Positions 25,899 through 34,948 of a DNA stretch of 64,000 nt are shown here, piece after piece. A model generated the notes under the pieces. That model did no database searches. It worked only from the letters and a program-made list of their open reading frames with translations, and was not told the DNA's origin. Both the position numbers and the translations under genes were made by a program. Location: NCBI GenBank assembly GCA_944389975.1, contig CALXOH010000018.1:1-64000 (forward strand), given 5' to 3'. Within the stretch, counting starts at the first letter, position 1. The number at the start of each line of letters is the position of its first letter. This DNA comes from an uncultured Spirochaetaceae bacterium. Its GTDB lineage: Bacteria; Spirochaetota; Spirochaetia; Sphaerochaetales; Sphaerochaetaceae.

Positions 25899-27167
25899 TT
25901 AATCTTTCAATGCTGTCAAAGGAATGACAAAAACGCCATCTTCACGCTGGTATGCAGCTATCGACAACCCGCATATTACGCATAGTACCTTTGGGGGAGT
26001 GAAACCCTCTTCACGCTCAAACATCGATTTGATCTTCAAGAGGTTTTCCGCAGCCTTGTCGATTTGATTAGCTCCCAGCTTGATTTCAAACGCACCCCAT
26101 GACCCATCTTCCATTTCCACAACTGCATCGATCTCATTATTCCTGTAGTCTTGGTAGTGATATACTTCCCCGCCAAATGCAGATGCATATGTCAAAAGAT
26201 CCCTGAGGCAAAGTGATTCGAAAAGAAAGCCGAAAGTCTTCAAGTCATCGATGAGTTTTTTCTCCGTTACCCGCAATAGCGAAGCCGGGAGCGAAGGATC
26301 AGGAAAATGCCTCTTCCCTGCTTGCTTTACGCGTATTGGAGAGCGGATCTTATCAGAGAACGGAGGAATATTTTCAGTGACATAGAGGTGATCCAGTACA
26401 GAAAGATAATCAACCACTGTATCGAGACTCATGCTCTGATGATCATTTTCCGAAATATCCTGCCATATCTTACGCGTAGTACATGTAGTGCTTTCATTTC
26501 TCGCAAGGGATCTCAAAAGCAAGCTCATCCGATGGGAATCACGATGGACTTTGTCTACCTTGAACATGTCGCTTTCCAAAAGAGCCTTTATATACTCATC
26601 TGCAACGAGGCGGCTTCCCCCCTCAGGCCATCCTCCGTTGACTATGAATCCGGCAAGACGCTCAATCCCTACATCCCCCGTCATAGATGCCTTGACCTTC
26701 CCTTCCATCAACTCTTTCAAGGAAACTTCCCCTGATGAGTCACCGGACTCAAAAAGTGACATAGGGCGCATCCTTATTCTTGCAATCCGCCCGGCCCCGC
26801 TATGTTTCGGACGCTCCTCATCATTTCTTAAAAGAGTTGCAGATCCTGTGAGAATGAACTGTCCCTTCTTCCCTCTTTTATCGATTTCGTGCCTGACTGC
26901 ATCCCGGATTTTCGGGACATCCTGCCACTCGTCTATCAAACGAGGGGTATCTCCCTGGATAGCAATGTCGGGAGAGATCTCCGCAAGCATTCTGGCTTGG
27001 AAATTATTCCTGCTGTCATCAAGGTAGATTGCACTATTTGCGTGATGAGCGCTTGTCCAAGTTTTTCCAGTCCATTTCGGGCCCCGGATCCATACCCCGC
27101 AAAACGCATTCAAATATTTTTCGATCACTGGATCTATGATCCGAGGGCGATAGGATGCATTTTCCAT
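25899..27167 (-). CDS. AAA family ATPase with DUF4143 (ATPase 4)
   Basis: 422 residues. Walker A is GPKWTGKTW, Walker B-like RLIDEWQDVP, and sensor FILTGSATLL. The C-terminal nuclease-like core reads NNEIDAVVEMEDGSWGAFEIKLG. This is the 'RGPKWTGKT' subfamily, distinct from copies 1, 2 and 5. The ATG has AGGAG 8 nt upstream. A strong promoter (27190-27218) and four 23-bp iterons lie upstream. Function unsettled in the literature. Confidence 0.9.
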   Translation of the reverse strand: MENASYRPRIIDPVIEKYLNAFCGVWIRGPKWTGKTWTSAHHANSAIYLDDSRNNFQARMLAEISPDIAIQGDTPRLIDEWQDVPKIRDAVRHEIDKRGKKGQFILTGSATLLRNDEERPKHSGAGRIARIRMRPMSLFESGDSSGEVSLKELMEGKVKASMTGDVGIERLAGFIVNGGWPEGGSRLVADEYIKALLESDMFKVDKVHRDSHRMSLLLRSLARNESTTCTTRKIWQDISENDHQSMSLDTVVDYLSVLDHLYVTENIPPFSDKIRSPIRVKQAGKRHFPDPSLPASLLRVTEKKLIDDLKTFGFLFESLCLRDLLTYASAFGGEVYHYQDYRNNEIDAVVEMEDGSWGAFEIKLGANQIDKAAENLLKIKSMFEREEGFTPPKVLCVICGLSIAAYQREDGVFVIPLTALKD

Positions 27168-27189
27168 AATTCATTCTCCTCAAATATGA

Positions 27190-27218
27190 AGAGTAGTTTA
27201 CGAACCAATAAATGTCAA
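27190..27218 (-). promoter_or_regulatory. Promoter of ATPase 4
   Basis: Minus strand: TTGACA at 27218-27213 (perfect -35), 17-bp spacer, TACTCT at 27195-27190. Confidence 0.75.
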
Positions 27219-27225
27219 AGCAAAT

Positions 27226-27317
27226 CCTACAAATTCAACTGTTTTGTTCCTATAGATTTAACTGATTTATTCCTATAAATTTCATGGATTTGATCCTATA
27301 GATTTACTTCAAGAAGA
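27226..27317. repeat. Four 23-bp iterons upstream of ATPase 4
   Basis: CCTAYARATT-type units begin at 27226, 27249, 27272 and 27295, an exact 23-bp period. The inner part (AACTGATTT-like) is also conserved between units 2 and 3. A fifth, weaker copy may start near 27204 and overlap the -35. The array ends 8 bp from the -35 of the ATPase promoter. It looks like a cooperative binding array for a regulator. Confidence 0.85.
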
Positions 27318-27347
27318 GGAAAAGCACCTCAGGTCATCGCTGAGGTG
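27315..27347 (-). terminator. Intrinsic terminator after the large LRR gene
   Basis: Stem CACCTCAG (27325-27332) / CTGAGGTG (27340-27347), 7-nt loop. On the minus strand it is followed by CTTTTCCTCTT. It abuts the iteron array. Confidence 0.8.
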
Positions 27348-27366
27348 AGAATTGAAACTGATTGCT

Positions 27367-29637
27367 TTATCGATATGTGACTTCACACCCATCCGGTACA
27401 CCCCAATTATCTGCAGGGGCGTTATCATTCATACTTCCAGGAAGGCTAAGTTTAGAGAGAGCGGTACATTCACTGAACGCAGACGCTCCGATCTCCTTTA
27501 CACTATCGGGAATGCAGAGTTCAGTCAGATTGAAGCAGCGAGCAAATGCAGCCTCCCCGATTGATTCGAGGTAGTCTGGCAATTTGATAGTAATGAAATC
27601 ACAGTTGGCGAAGGCACGTGCCCCGATTACCCTAAGATTGACTGGTAGGTCGATCTCACTAAGCGAACTCTCACGGAAAGCGCCTTCTCCGATTGTCGTT
27701 ACACTATCAGGAAGAGTTACGGAGGAAAGACCATAACAGCTGCTGAAAGTAAAGTCTTCTATGGAAGAGATATTCCCTTCAATCACCACCGAAGTGAGTT
27801 TTTCACATCCACTGAAAGCTGCTGCTCCTATTTTCTCTACGCTTTGAGGTATTGTGATCTGAATCAAAGACGAACAATTTGAAAATGCATTCTCCGCTAT
27901 CTCTTTCACTCCATTTTCAATAGTGACGACAGAAAGCGAATCACAATAGATGAATGCACCATCTCCTATCTTGCTGACGCTACCCGGGATTTTGACTTCA
28001 GTCAGTTTATCGCACTCAAAGAATGTGTTTGCGCCTATTTCTTCAACTCCATTTTCGATTGTTACTGTGGTAAGTCCAGAACATTGGGAGAAGGCGTTAT
28101 CTCCGATCTTATTGACACTACCGGGTATTGAAACATCGGAAAGGGAACTACAAGCAGAGAATGCTCCGTCCCCTATCTCAATCAGCGTCTGAGGCAATGT
28201 TATGCTCTTCAAAGAATCTATGCCGGAAAATGCTACGGGTTCGATTGCTTCTACACCTTCGCAAAGAGTAATCTTTTCCAATGCCGAACACAAAATGAAA
28301 AGCTCATCAACTCTTTTTACGCTACCGGGGATCGTTATCTCTTCAAGTTTGGAACAACCATGAAATGCATTGACATCTATTTCAGAAATTCCATCCTGCA
28401 GTTCAATACTCGTCAAGGATGTGCAATATCTGAATGCAGAATGTCCGATCGACTCAACACTCCCGGGAACGACAACATTATTCAATGACGAACATCTCAT
28501 AAAAGCTTCTTTTCCAATAGTTTTTACGCCTGATGGAATAGTAATTCCACTCAAAGCCGTACAATCTCTGAAAGCAAACTGTTCAATCGACTCAACGCCT
28601 TCGGGAATCGTAATATTTTCAAGTCCTTCGCACCCATAGAATGCCCCTTCCCATATTGTCGTTAGTCCAGCAGGGAAAACGAACTCAGATATGCTTGAAC
28701 CGTCGAATGCCAGATTCAGCGTAGTGATGGTTGATGGTATTTCAATCTTCTTCAGGGCAGAACAGTTATCAAAGGCACTTTCTCCTATACTCTCAATTCC
28801 CTCTTTGAGAGTAACAGAGGAAAGTTGCGTGCACCCTGAGAATGCATATGATCCTATCGATTTTACGCTTCCGGGAATTTCAACGGATGTCAATTGAGTA
28901 CAGTTGGTGAACATATTTTTCCCTAACAAACTCAACCCATCGGAAAGAATCACATTCGTCAATGCCCTACATCCATTGAACGCGAAATCGCCAATAGAAA
29001 CTACGCTTCCGGGTATGGTTATCTCTGCAAGGGAAGACATCTGGAATGCTTTTGCACCTATATGCGTGACAGTGTCTGGAATGTCCATATTTACGAGAGC
29101 GTCACAAGAAGCGAATGACTCATCTCCTATAGACACCAGCCCATTGGGAAGTTCTACTTTTGTCAGAGCCTTGCAATCACTGAAAGCACTGTTGCCTATT
29201 TCCTTGATGCTTCCTGGAATCTCAATGCTGGTCAGGGCCCAACATGAGGAGAATGCACCATCCCCTATACTTGTCACGCTTTCAGGGATTGTGATTTCCT
29301 CCAGGTTTTGACAGAAGTAGAACGCATTATCTCCTATCGTAGTGACACTATCAGGAATGACCACCTTGTCCATCAAAGCTCCGTAGAACGCGTTCTCCCC
29401 GATTACCTCAACCCCATCGGGAATAACGATTTCGGATATCGAGGCATTCGTACAATCCGTGACAGTTATCTTTCCATCGATAATCTCATAGAACAATAAA
29501 CCTTCAGGAGTGAATGGAAGATCCAGTTCTTCTTTACTTCCCGATTCTTCTTCGGTAAGTCCACCTGTCGACTCAGAACAGGACGCAATAAAAAGAACAA
29601 CAAAAAGAATCAATGCAATGCGGAATACTCTATTCAT
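27367..29637 (-). CDS. BspA-like leucine-rich-repeat (LRR_5) lipoprotein
   Basis: 756 residues. Lipoprotein signal with lipobox IASC. After a short Ser/Glu-rich linker come about 28 repeats of 22-23 residues with the LRR_5/TpLRR pattern (IGDGAFSSCSSLT, then ITIPxSV). Such proteins in Treponema and Bacteroidetes act in host adhesion, coaggregation or fibronectin binding; the ligand here is unknown. The protein would sit on the surface or in the periplasm. I choose ATG 29637, with AGAGG 6-7 nt upstream, over a TTG two codons earlier. A second, shorter paralogue lies directly upstream. Confidence 0.92.
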   Translation of the reverse strand: MNRVFRIALILFVVLFIASCSESTGGLTEEESGSKEELDLPFTPEGLLFYEIIDGKITVTDCTNASISEIVIPDGVEVIGENAFYGALMDKVVIPDSVTTIGDNAFYFCQNLEEITIPESVTSIGDGAFSSCWALTSIEIPGSIKEIGNSAFSDCKALTKVELPNGLVSIGDESFASCDALVNMDIPDTVTHIGAKAFQMSSLAEITIPGSVVSIGDFAFNGCRALTNVILSDGLSLLGKNMFTNCTQLTSVEIPGSVKSIGSYAFSGCTQLSSVTLKEGIESIGESAFDNCSALKKIEIPSTITTLNLAFDGSSISEFVFPAGLTTIWEGAFYGCEGLENITIPEGVESIEQFAFRDCTALSGITIPSGVKTIGKEAFMRCSSLNNVVVPGSVESIGHSAFRYCTSLTSIELQDGISEIDVNAFHGCSKLEEITIPGSVKRVDELFILCSALEKITLCEGVEAIEPVAFSGIDSLKSITLPQTLIEIGDGAFSACSSLSDVSIPGSVNKIGDNAFSQCSGLTTVTIENGVEEIGANTFFECDKLTEVKIPGSVSKIGDGAFIYCDSLSVVTIENGVKEIAENAFSNCSSLIQITIPQSVEKIGAAAFSGCEKLTSVVIEGNISSIEDFTFSSCYGLSSVTLPDSVTTIGEGAFRESSLSEIDLPVNLRVIGARAFANCDFITIKLPDYLESIGEAAFARCFNLTELCIPDSVKEIGASAFSECTALSKLSLPGSMNDNAPADNWGVPDGCEVTYR

Positions 29638-29655
29638 TTCCAACCTCTACAGATG

Positions 29656-30348
29656 TCACACGAATTTGATATCACAGTCATCAGAAAGTCCCCACTTATC
29701 CGCCGGCACTTTTCCTTCAAAATGCTTAGGAAGCTCGATCTTCTTGAGATTGCTACAACCTGAAAACGCGAATCCTTCAATGGTCGTCAAACCGGAAGGT
29801 AGCGTAACACTCTTCATGTTCATACAGTTATAAAAGGCCATGTAGCCTATGGATTTAACTTTATCGGGGATGATGATGCTTTCAAGGGAAGTGCATCCGC
29901 TGAAAGTACAGTAACTTATCGATGTGATATTCTTGGAAAGGACAACGCTTTTCAATCCAGTGCAATCTTCAAATGTCCATCCAATCATCGTAGTGACGCT
30001 ATCAGGGATAACTACATTTTCAAGAGAAGTACATTTGCTGAAAGCAGCTCCTCCGATCTCTTCAATTCCATACGGGATTGTCACATTCTTAAGGTTTTTG
30101 CATAAATCGAAAGCACGTCCACCGATGACTTCGACATCGGATGGAATTACAACCTCTTCAACCGTCAGGTATGAAGTACAATCAGTTACTGTCAGTCTGC
30201 CATCGATTTCTTCAATTACAAGCCCGGCATCGCCTGCAGGCTTCACATCAGGATTCCCCGGGTCGTCAAGGCTTTCCATAAGATCGCAGGAGACAAATGA
30301 GAACAACAACAGCAGGAGACATAAAAGGCTTGTGATCTTCTTCAACAT
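29656..30348 (-). CDS. BspA-like LRR_5 lipoprotein, short paralogue
   Basis: 230 residues with lipobox FVSC and about six LRR_5 repeats. Its opening after the signal (GLVIEEIDGRLTVTDCTS) and its end (PADKWGLSDDC) closely match those of the larger neighbour, whose end is PADNWGVPDGC. The pair therefore arose by duplication with change of repeat number. Only 18 nt separate the two genes, so they are one operon. A 10-bp palindrome (TAGATATCTA, 30374-30383) lies upstream of the start and might be an operator. Confidence 0.9.
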   Translation of the reverse strand: MLKKITSLLCLLLLLFSFVSCDLMESLDDPGNPDVKPAGDAGLVIEEIDGRLTVTDCTSYLTVEEVVIPSDVEVIGGRAFDLCKNLKNVTIPYGIEEIGGAAFSKCTSLENVVIPDSVTTMIGWTFEDCTGLKSVVLSKNITSISYCTFSGCTSLESIIIPDKVKSIGYMAFYNCMNMKSVTLPSGLTTIEGFAFSGCSNLKKIELPKHFEGKVPADKWGLSDDCDIKFV

Positions 30349-30445
30349 ACCACCCCTTGGGTAGATTAGAGTTTAGATATCTACCTCATTTCCAGTCTAA
30401 AATGCATTTTTTTTTCTCTCAAGGTTAAGGTAGTCATTTTGGCAA

Positions 30446-30474
30446 AAAAATTAAAGCCGGGGTTGCCGGCTTTT
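30446..30474 (-). terminator. Intrinsic terminator after the rRNA methyltransferase gene
   Basis: Stem AAAGCCGG (30453-30460) / CCGGCTTT (30466-30473), 5-nt loop. On the minus strand it is followed by AATTTTTTT. It lies right after the TGA stop. Confidence 0.9.
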
Positions 30475-30475
30475 A

Positions 30476-32080
30476 TCAGTCTTTCTTCTTTGATGACCTG
30501 AAGTCATCCATTCCATATGGCACAGGGGGTTTCCTATGGGTCTTTCTCTCTCCGAACTCCCTCTTGCCTTCGCTTCTATAATCCTCGCGATCTTCCCTGC
30601 CCCTATAAGGCTTCATCACGCTTCTCTCCCGTCTCGGGCGATCCGAGTCAAACCTTCTTTCCCTGAAAGGTCTTCTCTCCCTCGGGTACTCATCGTCATC
30701 CCTTCGCTCTCTGAACGGCCTGTGGTTCCTGTAATCCGGCAGGTCATCGTCGTGGAATCTTCTTCCCGGGTACTTCTCGTCAGTTCCGTCAAAGCGCCTT
30801 CTTTCATCCTCGTACCGGGGGCGGCGTTCCCTCCAGTCATCCCGATCGCGCCTTGGCCTCTCATCGCGGTACGAACGATCATAAGACCTTCGCTCATCCC
30901 TTTTGTCGAAAGAATCCCTCTTTTCAAACCTCGAGTGACCTGGTCGGTCGGAATTGAACCTCGGACGCTCATCGCGTTCCCTCCATTCCCTTCTCTCTTC
31001 TCTCGGCCGTCTATCCTTCCAGCCGTCTCTTCTCTGCCCTTCTTTTCTTCCACAAGAACCATTGGTTCTCTTTTCCTTCCCACTTCCGAAACTCAATCTT
31101 TCCAGTGAGAAATCGTCATCAATTCTCTTCATTATAAATTCCTTACTGTCGTATATCTTCTCCAGAAGGTAACAGCGCATCGTACTTCTTCTGGTGAAAC
31201 CAATCGCCTTGACATCTTCGGTTATCTCATCGATCTTGTAAAACCGCCTCAGATCCTTCTTGTCAAACTCAAACGATGATAAGTTTTCGCTGAATATGAC
31301 CCGTCCTGAATCCTTCAACAGCGCGTTGATTACCAATAGATATGCCTTGTAATCCTTCTTGACGTCGAATGTCACAGCCTTGTTGCTGTTTGAGAACGAC
31401 GGGGGATCGAAGATCACGAGATCCCATTTCATTCCTTTCTCGAAACTCTCCTTCAGGAACGCATTTGCATCCTGACAGATGCACGGGTATTTCCCTTCGT
31501 CGAGAAAACCATTACGTTCGAGGTTTTCCTTCGCCCACTGGGTATACACGTTCGATAGATCCACGCTCGTGACTTCCTCAGCGCCCCCTGCTGCGGCATA
31601 AACCGAGAACGAACCGGTGTATGAAAAGAGGTTTAGCACCGATCTGTTCATCGTTGATGCCTCCACAAGCCTCCGGGTCTCCGCATGATCCAGGAAAAGC
31701 CCTGTGTCGTTGTATTTCAAAAGCTCGACTTCAAACTCATGTCCGCTTTCGCGCACAACAGTCCTCAGGCTCTCTTCCCCTTTCTCGTGCTGCTCCCTTC
31801 CTTCCCTCTTCTTGCAATGCCTGTAGATGATGTTTCCCGATTCGACGTAAAGATAACGGGATGCGATATCCTTTATCTCATCTTCATCCTCCAAACCGTC
31901 ATCGGAGAAGTCGACGATACGGGCATACTTCCCGTAAAGTTCCACAGTTACGGGCAATTCATCGATATTCCTGTCGTAGACTCTGACGCACGTGGAATCC
32001 GTGGCCTTCATCATTCTATGTCCAGAGAGTGCATTCTGCTTGAGTATCTTGGCAAAATCCTTCTTCAGATAATCCTTCAC
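30476..32080 (-). CDS. RlmK/RlmI-type 23S rRNA methyltransferase with long charged tail
   Basis: 534 residues. Residues 1 to about 330 match the RlmK half of E. coli RlmKL: DTGLFLDHAETRR, NLFSYTGSFSVYA (SAM motif I), TSVDLS, and the catalytic loop FDPPSFSNS. That enzyme makes m7G2069 in 23S rRNA. From about 335 on, the protein is a 200-residue low-complexity tail of Arg, Asp, Glu and aromatic residues (RDERPRRDRDDW-type repeats), absent from the family and resembling RNA-binding disordered tails. It starts with GTG; a promoter (TTGGAC-17-TACCAT) ends 7 nt before it. Confidence 0.88.
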   Translation of the reverse strand: MKDYLKKDFAKILKQNALSGHRMMKATDSTCVRVYDRNIDELPVTVELYGKYARIVDFSDDGLEDEDEIKDIASRYLYVESGNIIYRHCKKREGREQHEKGEESLRTVVRESGHEFEVELLKYNDTGLFLDHAETRRLVEASTMNRSVLNLFSYTGSFSVYAAAGGAEEVTSVDLSNVYTQWAKENLERNGFLDEGKYPCICQDANAFLKESFEKGMKWDLVIFDPPSFSNSNKAVTFDVKKDYKAYLLVINALLKDSGRVIFSENLSSFEFDKKDLRRFYKIDEITEDVKAIGFTRRSTMRCYLLEKIYDSKEFIMKRIDDDFSLERLSFGSGKEKRTNGSCGRKEGQRRDGWKDRRPREERREWRERDERPRFNSDRPGHSRFEKRDSFDKRDERRSYDRSYRDERPRRDRDDWRERRPRYEDERRRFDGTDEKYPGRRFHDDDLPDYRNHRPFRERRDDDEYPRERRPFRERRFDSDRPRRERSVMKPYRGREDREDYRSEGKREFGERKTHRKPPVPYGMDDFRSSKKKD

Positions 32081-32087
32081 AGCCCTG

Positions 32088-32116
32088 ATGGTACATTAAA
32101 AAATGATGCTGTCCAA
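32088..32116 (-). promoter_or_regulatory. Promoter of the RlmK-like gene (leaderless)
   Basis: Minus strand: TTGGAC at 32116-32111, 17-bp spacer, TACCAT at 32093-32088, 7 nt to the GTG at 32080. It supports a GTG start with no leader. Confidence 0.6.
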
Positions 32117-32124
32117 CAGAGTAG

Positions 32125-32634
32125 ATGAAAAAACTATCTACAAGAGTGAAAAAAGAATATGATGGATGTTGTATGGACGACATGGATGCTGCACTCTTTT
32201 TGAAAGAGAGGGAAGAAAAACTCGGAGGAAAGATAACATACCGCGCATACGCCCTCTTCTACGGCTCAAGCGGGGGTGAGAAGAGAGAGTACGGGGTATT
32301 CTTATACAGCGATGGCAATACGTTCTGTTTCGAAGACTTCGAAAGAGAACCCCAGATACTTGGAATACCGATCAAAAGAAAGAACAAGGAGCCGTATGTA
32401 AAGCTTGAACATTCATTCAAGAAAAGCGATGTAGTCGACGTTGAAAAGGTCTACCAAAGCAGCGCTCTTGACGTGATAGCCGGCTTGGCTTCCAAAGCAA
32501 AGCGCGCAAGTGGAATCGGGAAGGTGCTGAAAAAGACTGTCACCGCAGTGACACTATCCGACGGTACCGTCTACTTTTTCGAGTTGATGGACAAGAACAG
32601 GCTTGACGACATTCTCTTGTCAAAGGAGGGGTGA
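32125..32634 (+). CDS. Hypothetical protein
   Basis: 169 residues, no signal peptide, no family recognised. It is a soluble, mixed alpha/beta sequence with a basic patch (SKAKRASGIGKVLKK, residues 122-136). Its last codon overlaps the start of the phosphomannomutase gene by 1 nt, so it heads the manB-galE-dpaL transcript. Confidence 0.7.
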   Translation: MKKLSTRVKKEYDGCCMDDMDAALFLKEREEKLGGKITYRAYALFYGSSGGEKREYGVFLYSDGNTFCFEDFEREPQILGIPIKRKNKEPYVKLEHSFKKSDVVDVEKVYQSSALDVIAGLASKAKRASGIGKVLKKTVTAVTLSDGTVYFFELMDKNRLDDILLSKEG

Positions 32635-33980
32635 TGAAAGCTTTCAAAGCATACGACGTACGCGGTGTATGGAAAGTCGAGTTCGATGAGGATACGGTAT
32701 ACAAAATCGGGTATTTCATCCCTTCCCTGCTGAAAGCTGACAAAGTGCTCGTAGGAAGGGACATGAGGCTCTCAAGCCCGGTTATCCACGACCAACTCGT
32801 GAAAGGGATTTTGGATTCGGGTGCATCGGTTATAGACATCGGGCTTTCGACAACGCCGCTAGTGTACTTCTCGAACGTGCATTACCAGGTCAAGGCATCA
32901 TTGATGATCACTGCAAGCCACAACGGGAAGGAGTACAACGGGCTCAAGATCTCGGGGGAGAATGCATTCCCTATAGGATACGAGACCGGGTTGAAGGAGC
33001 TTGAAAGGCTCGTCGGGAATGGGAAAGTAGAGAAAAAACCACGCGGTGAAGTGATAGACAAACGAAGTGAAGCCAGAAGCGAGTACATCAGATATTTATC
33101 AGAGTTCATACCATCCCTCGATGGCTTCAAGATCGCAATCGATGCATCGAACGGGATGGCATCTACGATATTGAAGGATATATATGGAACGACAGGGCGG
33201 TATTACATCAACGATGAGCCGGACGGATCGTTCCCTGTGCACGATCCAAATCCCCTTGTCAGGAAAAACCTCGACGGCCTGATCAAACTGGTGAAAAAGA
33301 CAGGTTCGGACGTCGGAATGATATTCGACGGGGACGCGGACCGCGTAGTCTTCGTAGATGAAAAGGGCAACCCGGTGCAGCCCGATTACATGACTGCAAT
33401 CCTCTCCCTTTACTACAAGAGAAGGAACATGACGGGTAAGGTCGTCGTAGACATCAGAACGAGCAACAGCACTATAAACGCACTCAGGGAGAACGGATTT
33501 ACACCTGTCTTGTGGAAAGTCGGGCACGCTTATGCCACGGAGAAGATAATCAAGGAGAATGCGATATTCGGCGGAGAGCTTGCGGGGCACTACTACCTTG
33601 CACACGAATTCTTCTCTGCAGACGGGGCAATCCTTTCCTCTCTTCTGGTGATGACCGTACTCAAGGAGAGCGGGAAAAGCCTGTCTGAACTCATCTCTTC
33701 GATCGTACGCTATTCAAACTCAGGGGAAGTGAACTTCCAAGTCGGGAACAAGGATGAAGTGATATCTCACCTTTTGGAAGAATATGGGAAGGGTGCGGAT
33801 AGGATATATGACTTCGACGGCTACAGGATCGAGTATCCGACGTGGTGGTTCAACGTAAGAAAGAGCAACACCGAGCCTCTTCTGAGGATCGTAGTCGAAG
33901 CGGAGAGCGAAAGCGAGATGGAAAAACATCTGGAAGATATAAAATCGATAATTAATAATTTCGGGAGTGATAAAGCATGA
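32634..33980 (+). CDS. Phosphomannomutase/phosphoglucomutase
   Basis: 448 residues of the alpha-D-phosphohexomutase family. The phosphoserine loop is ITASHNGKEYNG, the metal site is DGDADRVV, the sugar loop GGELAGHYY, and the phosphate-binding C-terminal loop RKSNTEPLLRI. It interconverts hexose-6-phosphate and hexose-1-phosphate to feed sugar-nucleotide synthesis. I use ATG 32634 with AGGAGG upstream, not the GTG 3 nt earlier. The stop overlaps galE (ATGA). Confidence 0.94.
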   Translation: MKAFKAYDVRGVWKVEFDEDTVYKIGYFIPSLLKADKVLVGRDMRLSSPVIHDQLVKGILDSGASVIDIGLSTTPLVYFSNVHYQVKASLMITASHNGKEYNGLKISGENAFPIGYETGLKELERLVGNGKVEKKPRGEVIDKRSEARSEYIRYLSEFIPSLDGFKIAIDASNGMASTILKDIYGTTGRYYINDEPDGSFPVHDPNPLVRKNLDGLIKLVKKTGSDVGMIFDGDADRVVFVDEKGNPVQPDYMTAILSLYYKRRNMTGKVVVDIRTSNSTINALRENGFTPVLWKVGHAYATEKIIKENAIFGGELAGHYYLAHEFFSADGAILSSLLVMTVLKESGKSLSELISSIVRYSNSGEVNFQVGNKDEVISHLLEEYGKGADRIYDFDGYRIEYPTWWFNVRKSNTEPLLRIVVEAESESEMEKHLEDIKSIINNFGSDKA

Positions 33981-34948
33981 AAGTTCTTCTTTTCGGAGGT
34001 GCCGGATACATAGGCACGCATGTGGCGATCTCATTTCTTGAACGAGGGGATACGGTAGGCATCTATGACAACCTCTCCTCAGGGCTCTTGGAGAACGTGC
34101 AAAAGGGAAGCAAATTCTACCTTGGCGACATAATGGACAGGGAAAAAGTCTCTGAAGTGCTCTCGGAGGGATGGGATGCGGTCGTGCACCTTGCTGCCGC
34201 AAAGGCTGCCGGAGAGTCGATGACAAACCCTGAAAAGTATTCAAGGTACAACATCACAGGATCCCTGATACTCATCACCGAGTGCATCAGGCATTCCGTG
34301 AAGAATTTCATACTCTCCTCCTCCGCCGCAACATTCGGAGAGCCCGGGTACGTACCGATAGACGAGAAGCATCCTACGAATCCCACGAACTACTACGGAT
34401 ACACGAAACTCCTGATAGAAGAGAACCTCAAGTGGTACTCGAAACTCAAGGGATTGAATTTCGTTGCGCTCAGGTATTTCAATGCCGCAGGGTACGACAC
34501 CGAAGGAAGGATGACGGGACTCGAAAGGTCTCCGCAGAACCTCATCCCGATCGTGATGGAGGCTGCAACAGGGAAAAGGGAGAAAATAGTCATCTTCGGA
34601 GATGATTACGACACACCGGATGGAACGTGCATACGCGACTACGTACACGTTTCGGATCTTGCAAGGGCACACGTGATGGCTGCAGATTTCCTCATCAAGG
34701 AAAAGAGGAACCTCATCGTCAACCTCGGAAGCGAGAAAGGGCTTTCCGTCAAAGAGATAGTCGAAGCTTCAAGAAGGATCACAGGTGTGGATATAAGGAG
34801 CGAGATCGGGCCAAGGCGCGCGGGGGATCCTGCGAAGCTCATCGCATCATCCAAGCTGGCTGAAAAAGAGCTCGGATGGAAAGCCGAAGAAAGCGATCTT
34901 TATACGATAATCAAATCGACATGGGACGTATATAAGAGGTACAACTGA
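33977..34948 (+). CDS. galE: UDP-glucose 4-epimerase
   Basis: 323 residues of the extended SDR family. NAD-binding GGAGYIGTH at the N-terminus, catalytic YxxxK as YYGYTK near residue 140, and substrate loop LRYFNAAG. It interconverts UDP-glucose and UDP-galactose. With the downstream glf gene (41.4 kb) it could supply UDP-galactofuranose for surface glycans. It overlaps both neighbours by 1-4 nt, hence a tightly coupled operon. Confidence 0.96.
   Translation: MKVLLFGGAGYIGTHVAISFLERGDTVGIYDNLSSGLLENVQKGSKFYLGDIMDREKVSEVLSEGWDAVVHLAAAKAAGESMTNPEKYSRYNITGSLILITECIRHSVKNFILSSSAATFGEPGYVPIDEKHPTNPTNYYGYTKLLIEENLKWYSKLKGLNFVALRYFNAAGYDTEGRMTGLERSPQNLIPIVMEAATGKREKIVIFGDDYDTPDGTCIRDYVHVSDLARAHVMAADFLIKEKRNLIVNLGSEKGLSVKEIVEASRRITGVDIRSEIGPRRAGDPAKLIASSKLAEKELGWKAEESDLYTIIKSTWDVYKRYN

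Noticed and set aside
27226-27317. Replication origin with initiator-binding iterons
   Set aside because: No replication initiator gene, DnaA boxes or AT-rich melting region nearby; the array sits directly at an ATPase promoter.
27367-29637. Regularly repeated DNA that could be a CRISPR array or satellite
   Set aside because: The repeats are about 69 bp, imperfect at DNA level and conserved as LRR_5 protein repeats in one long frame; no spacers and no cas genes.
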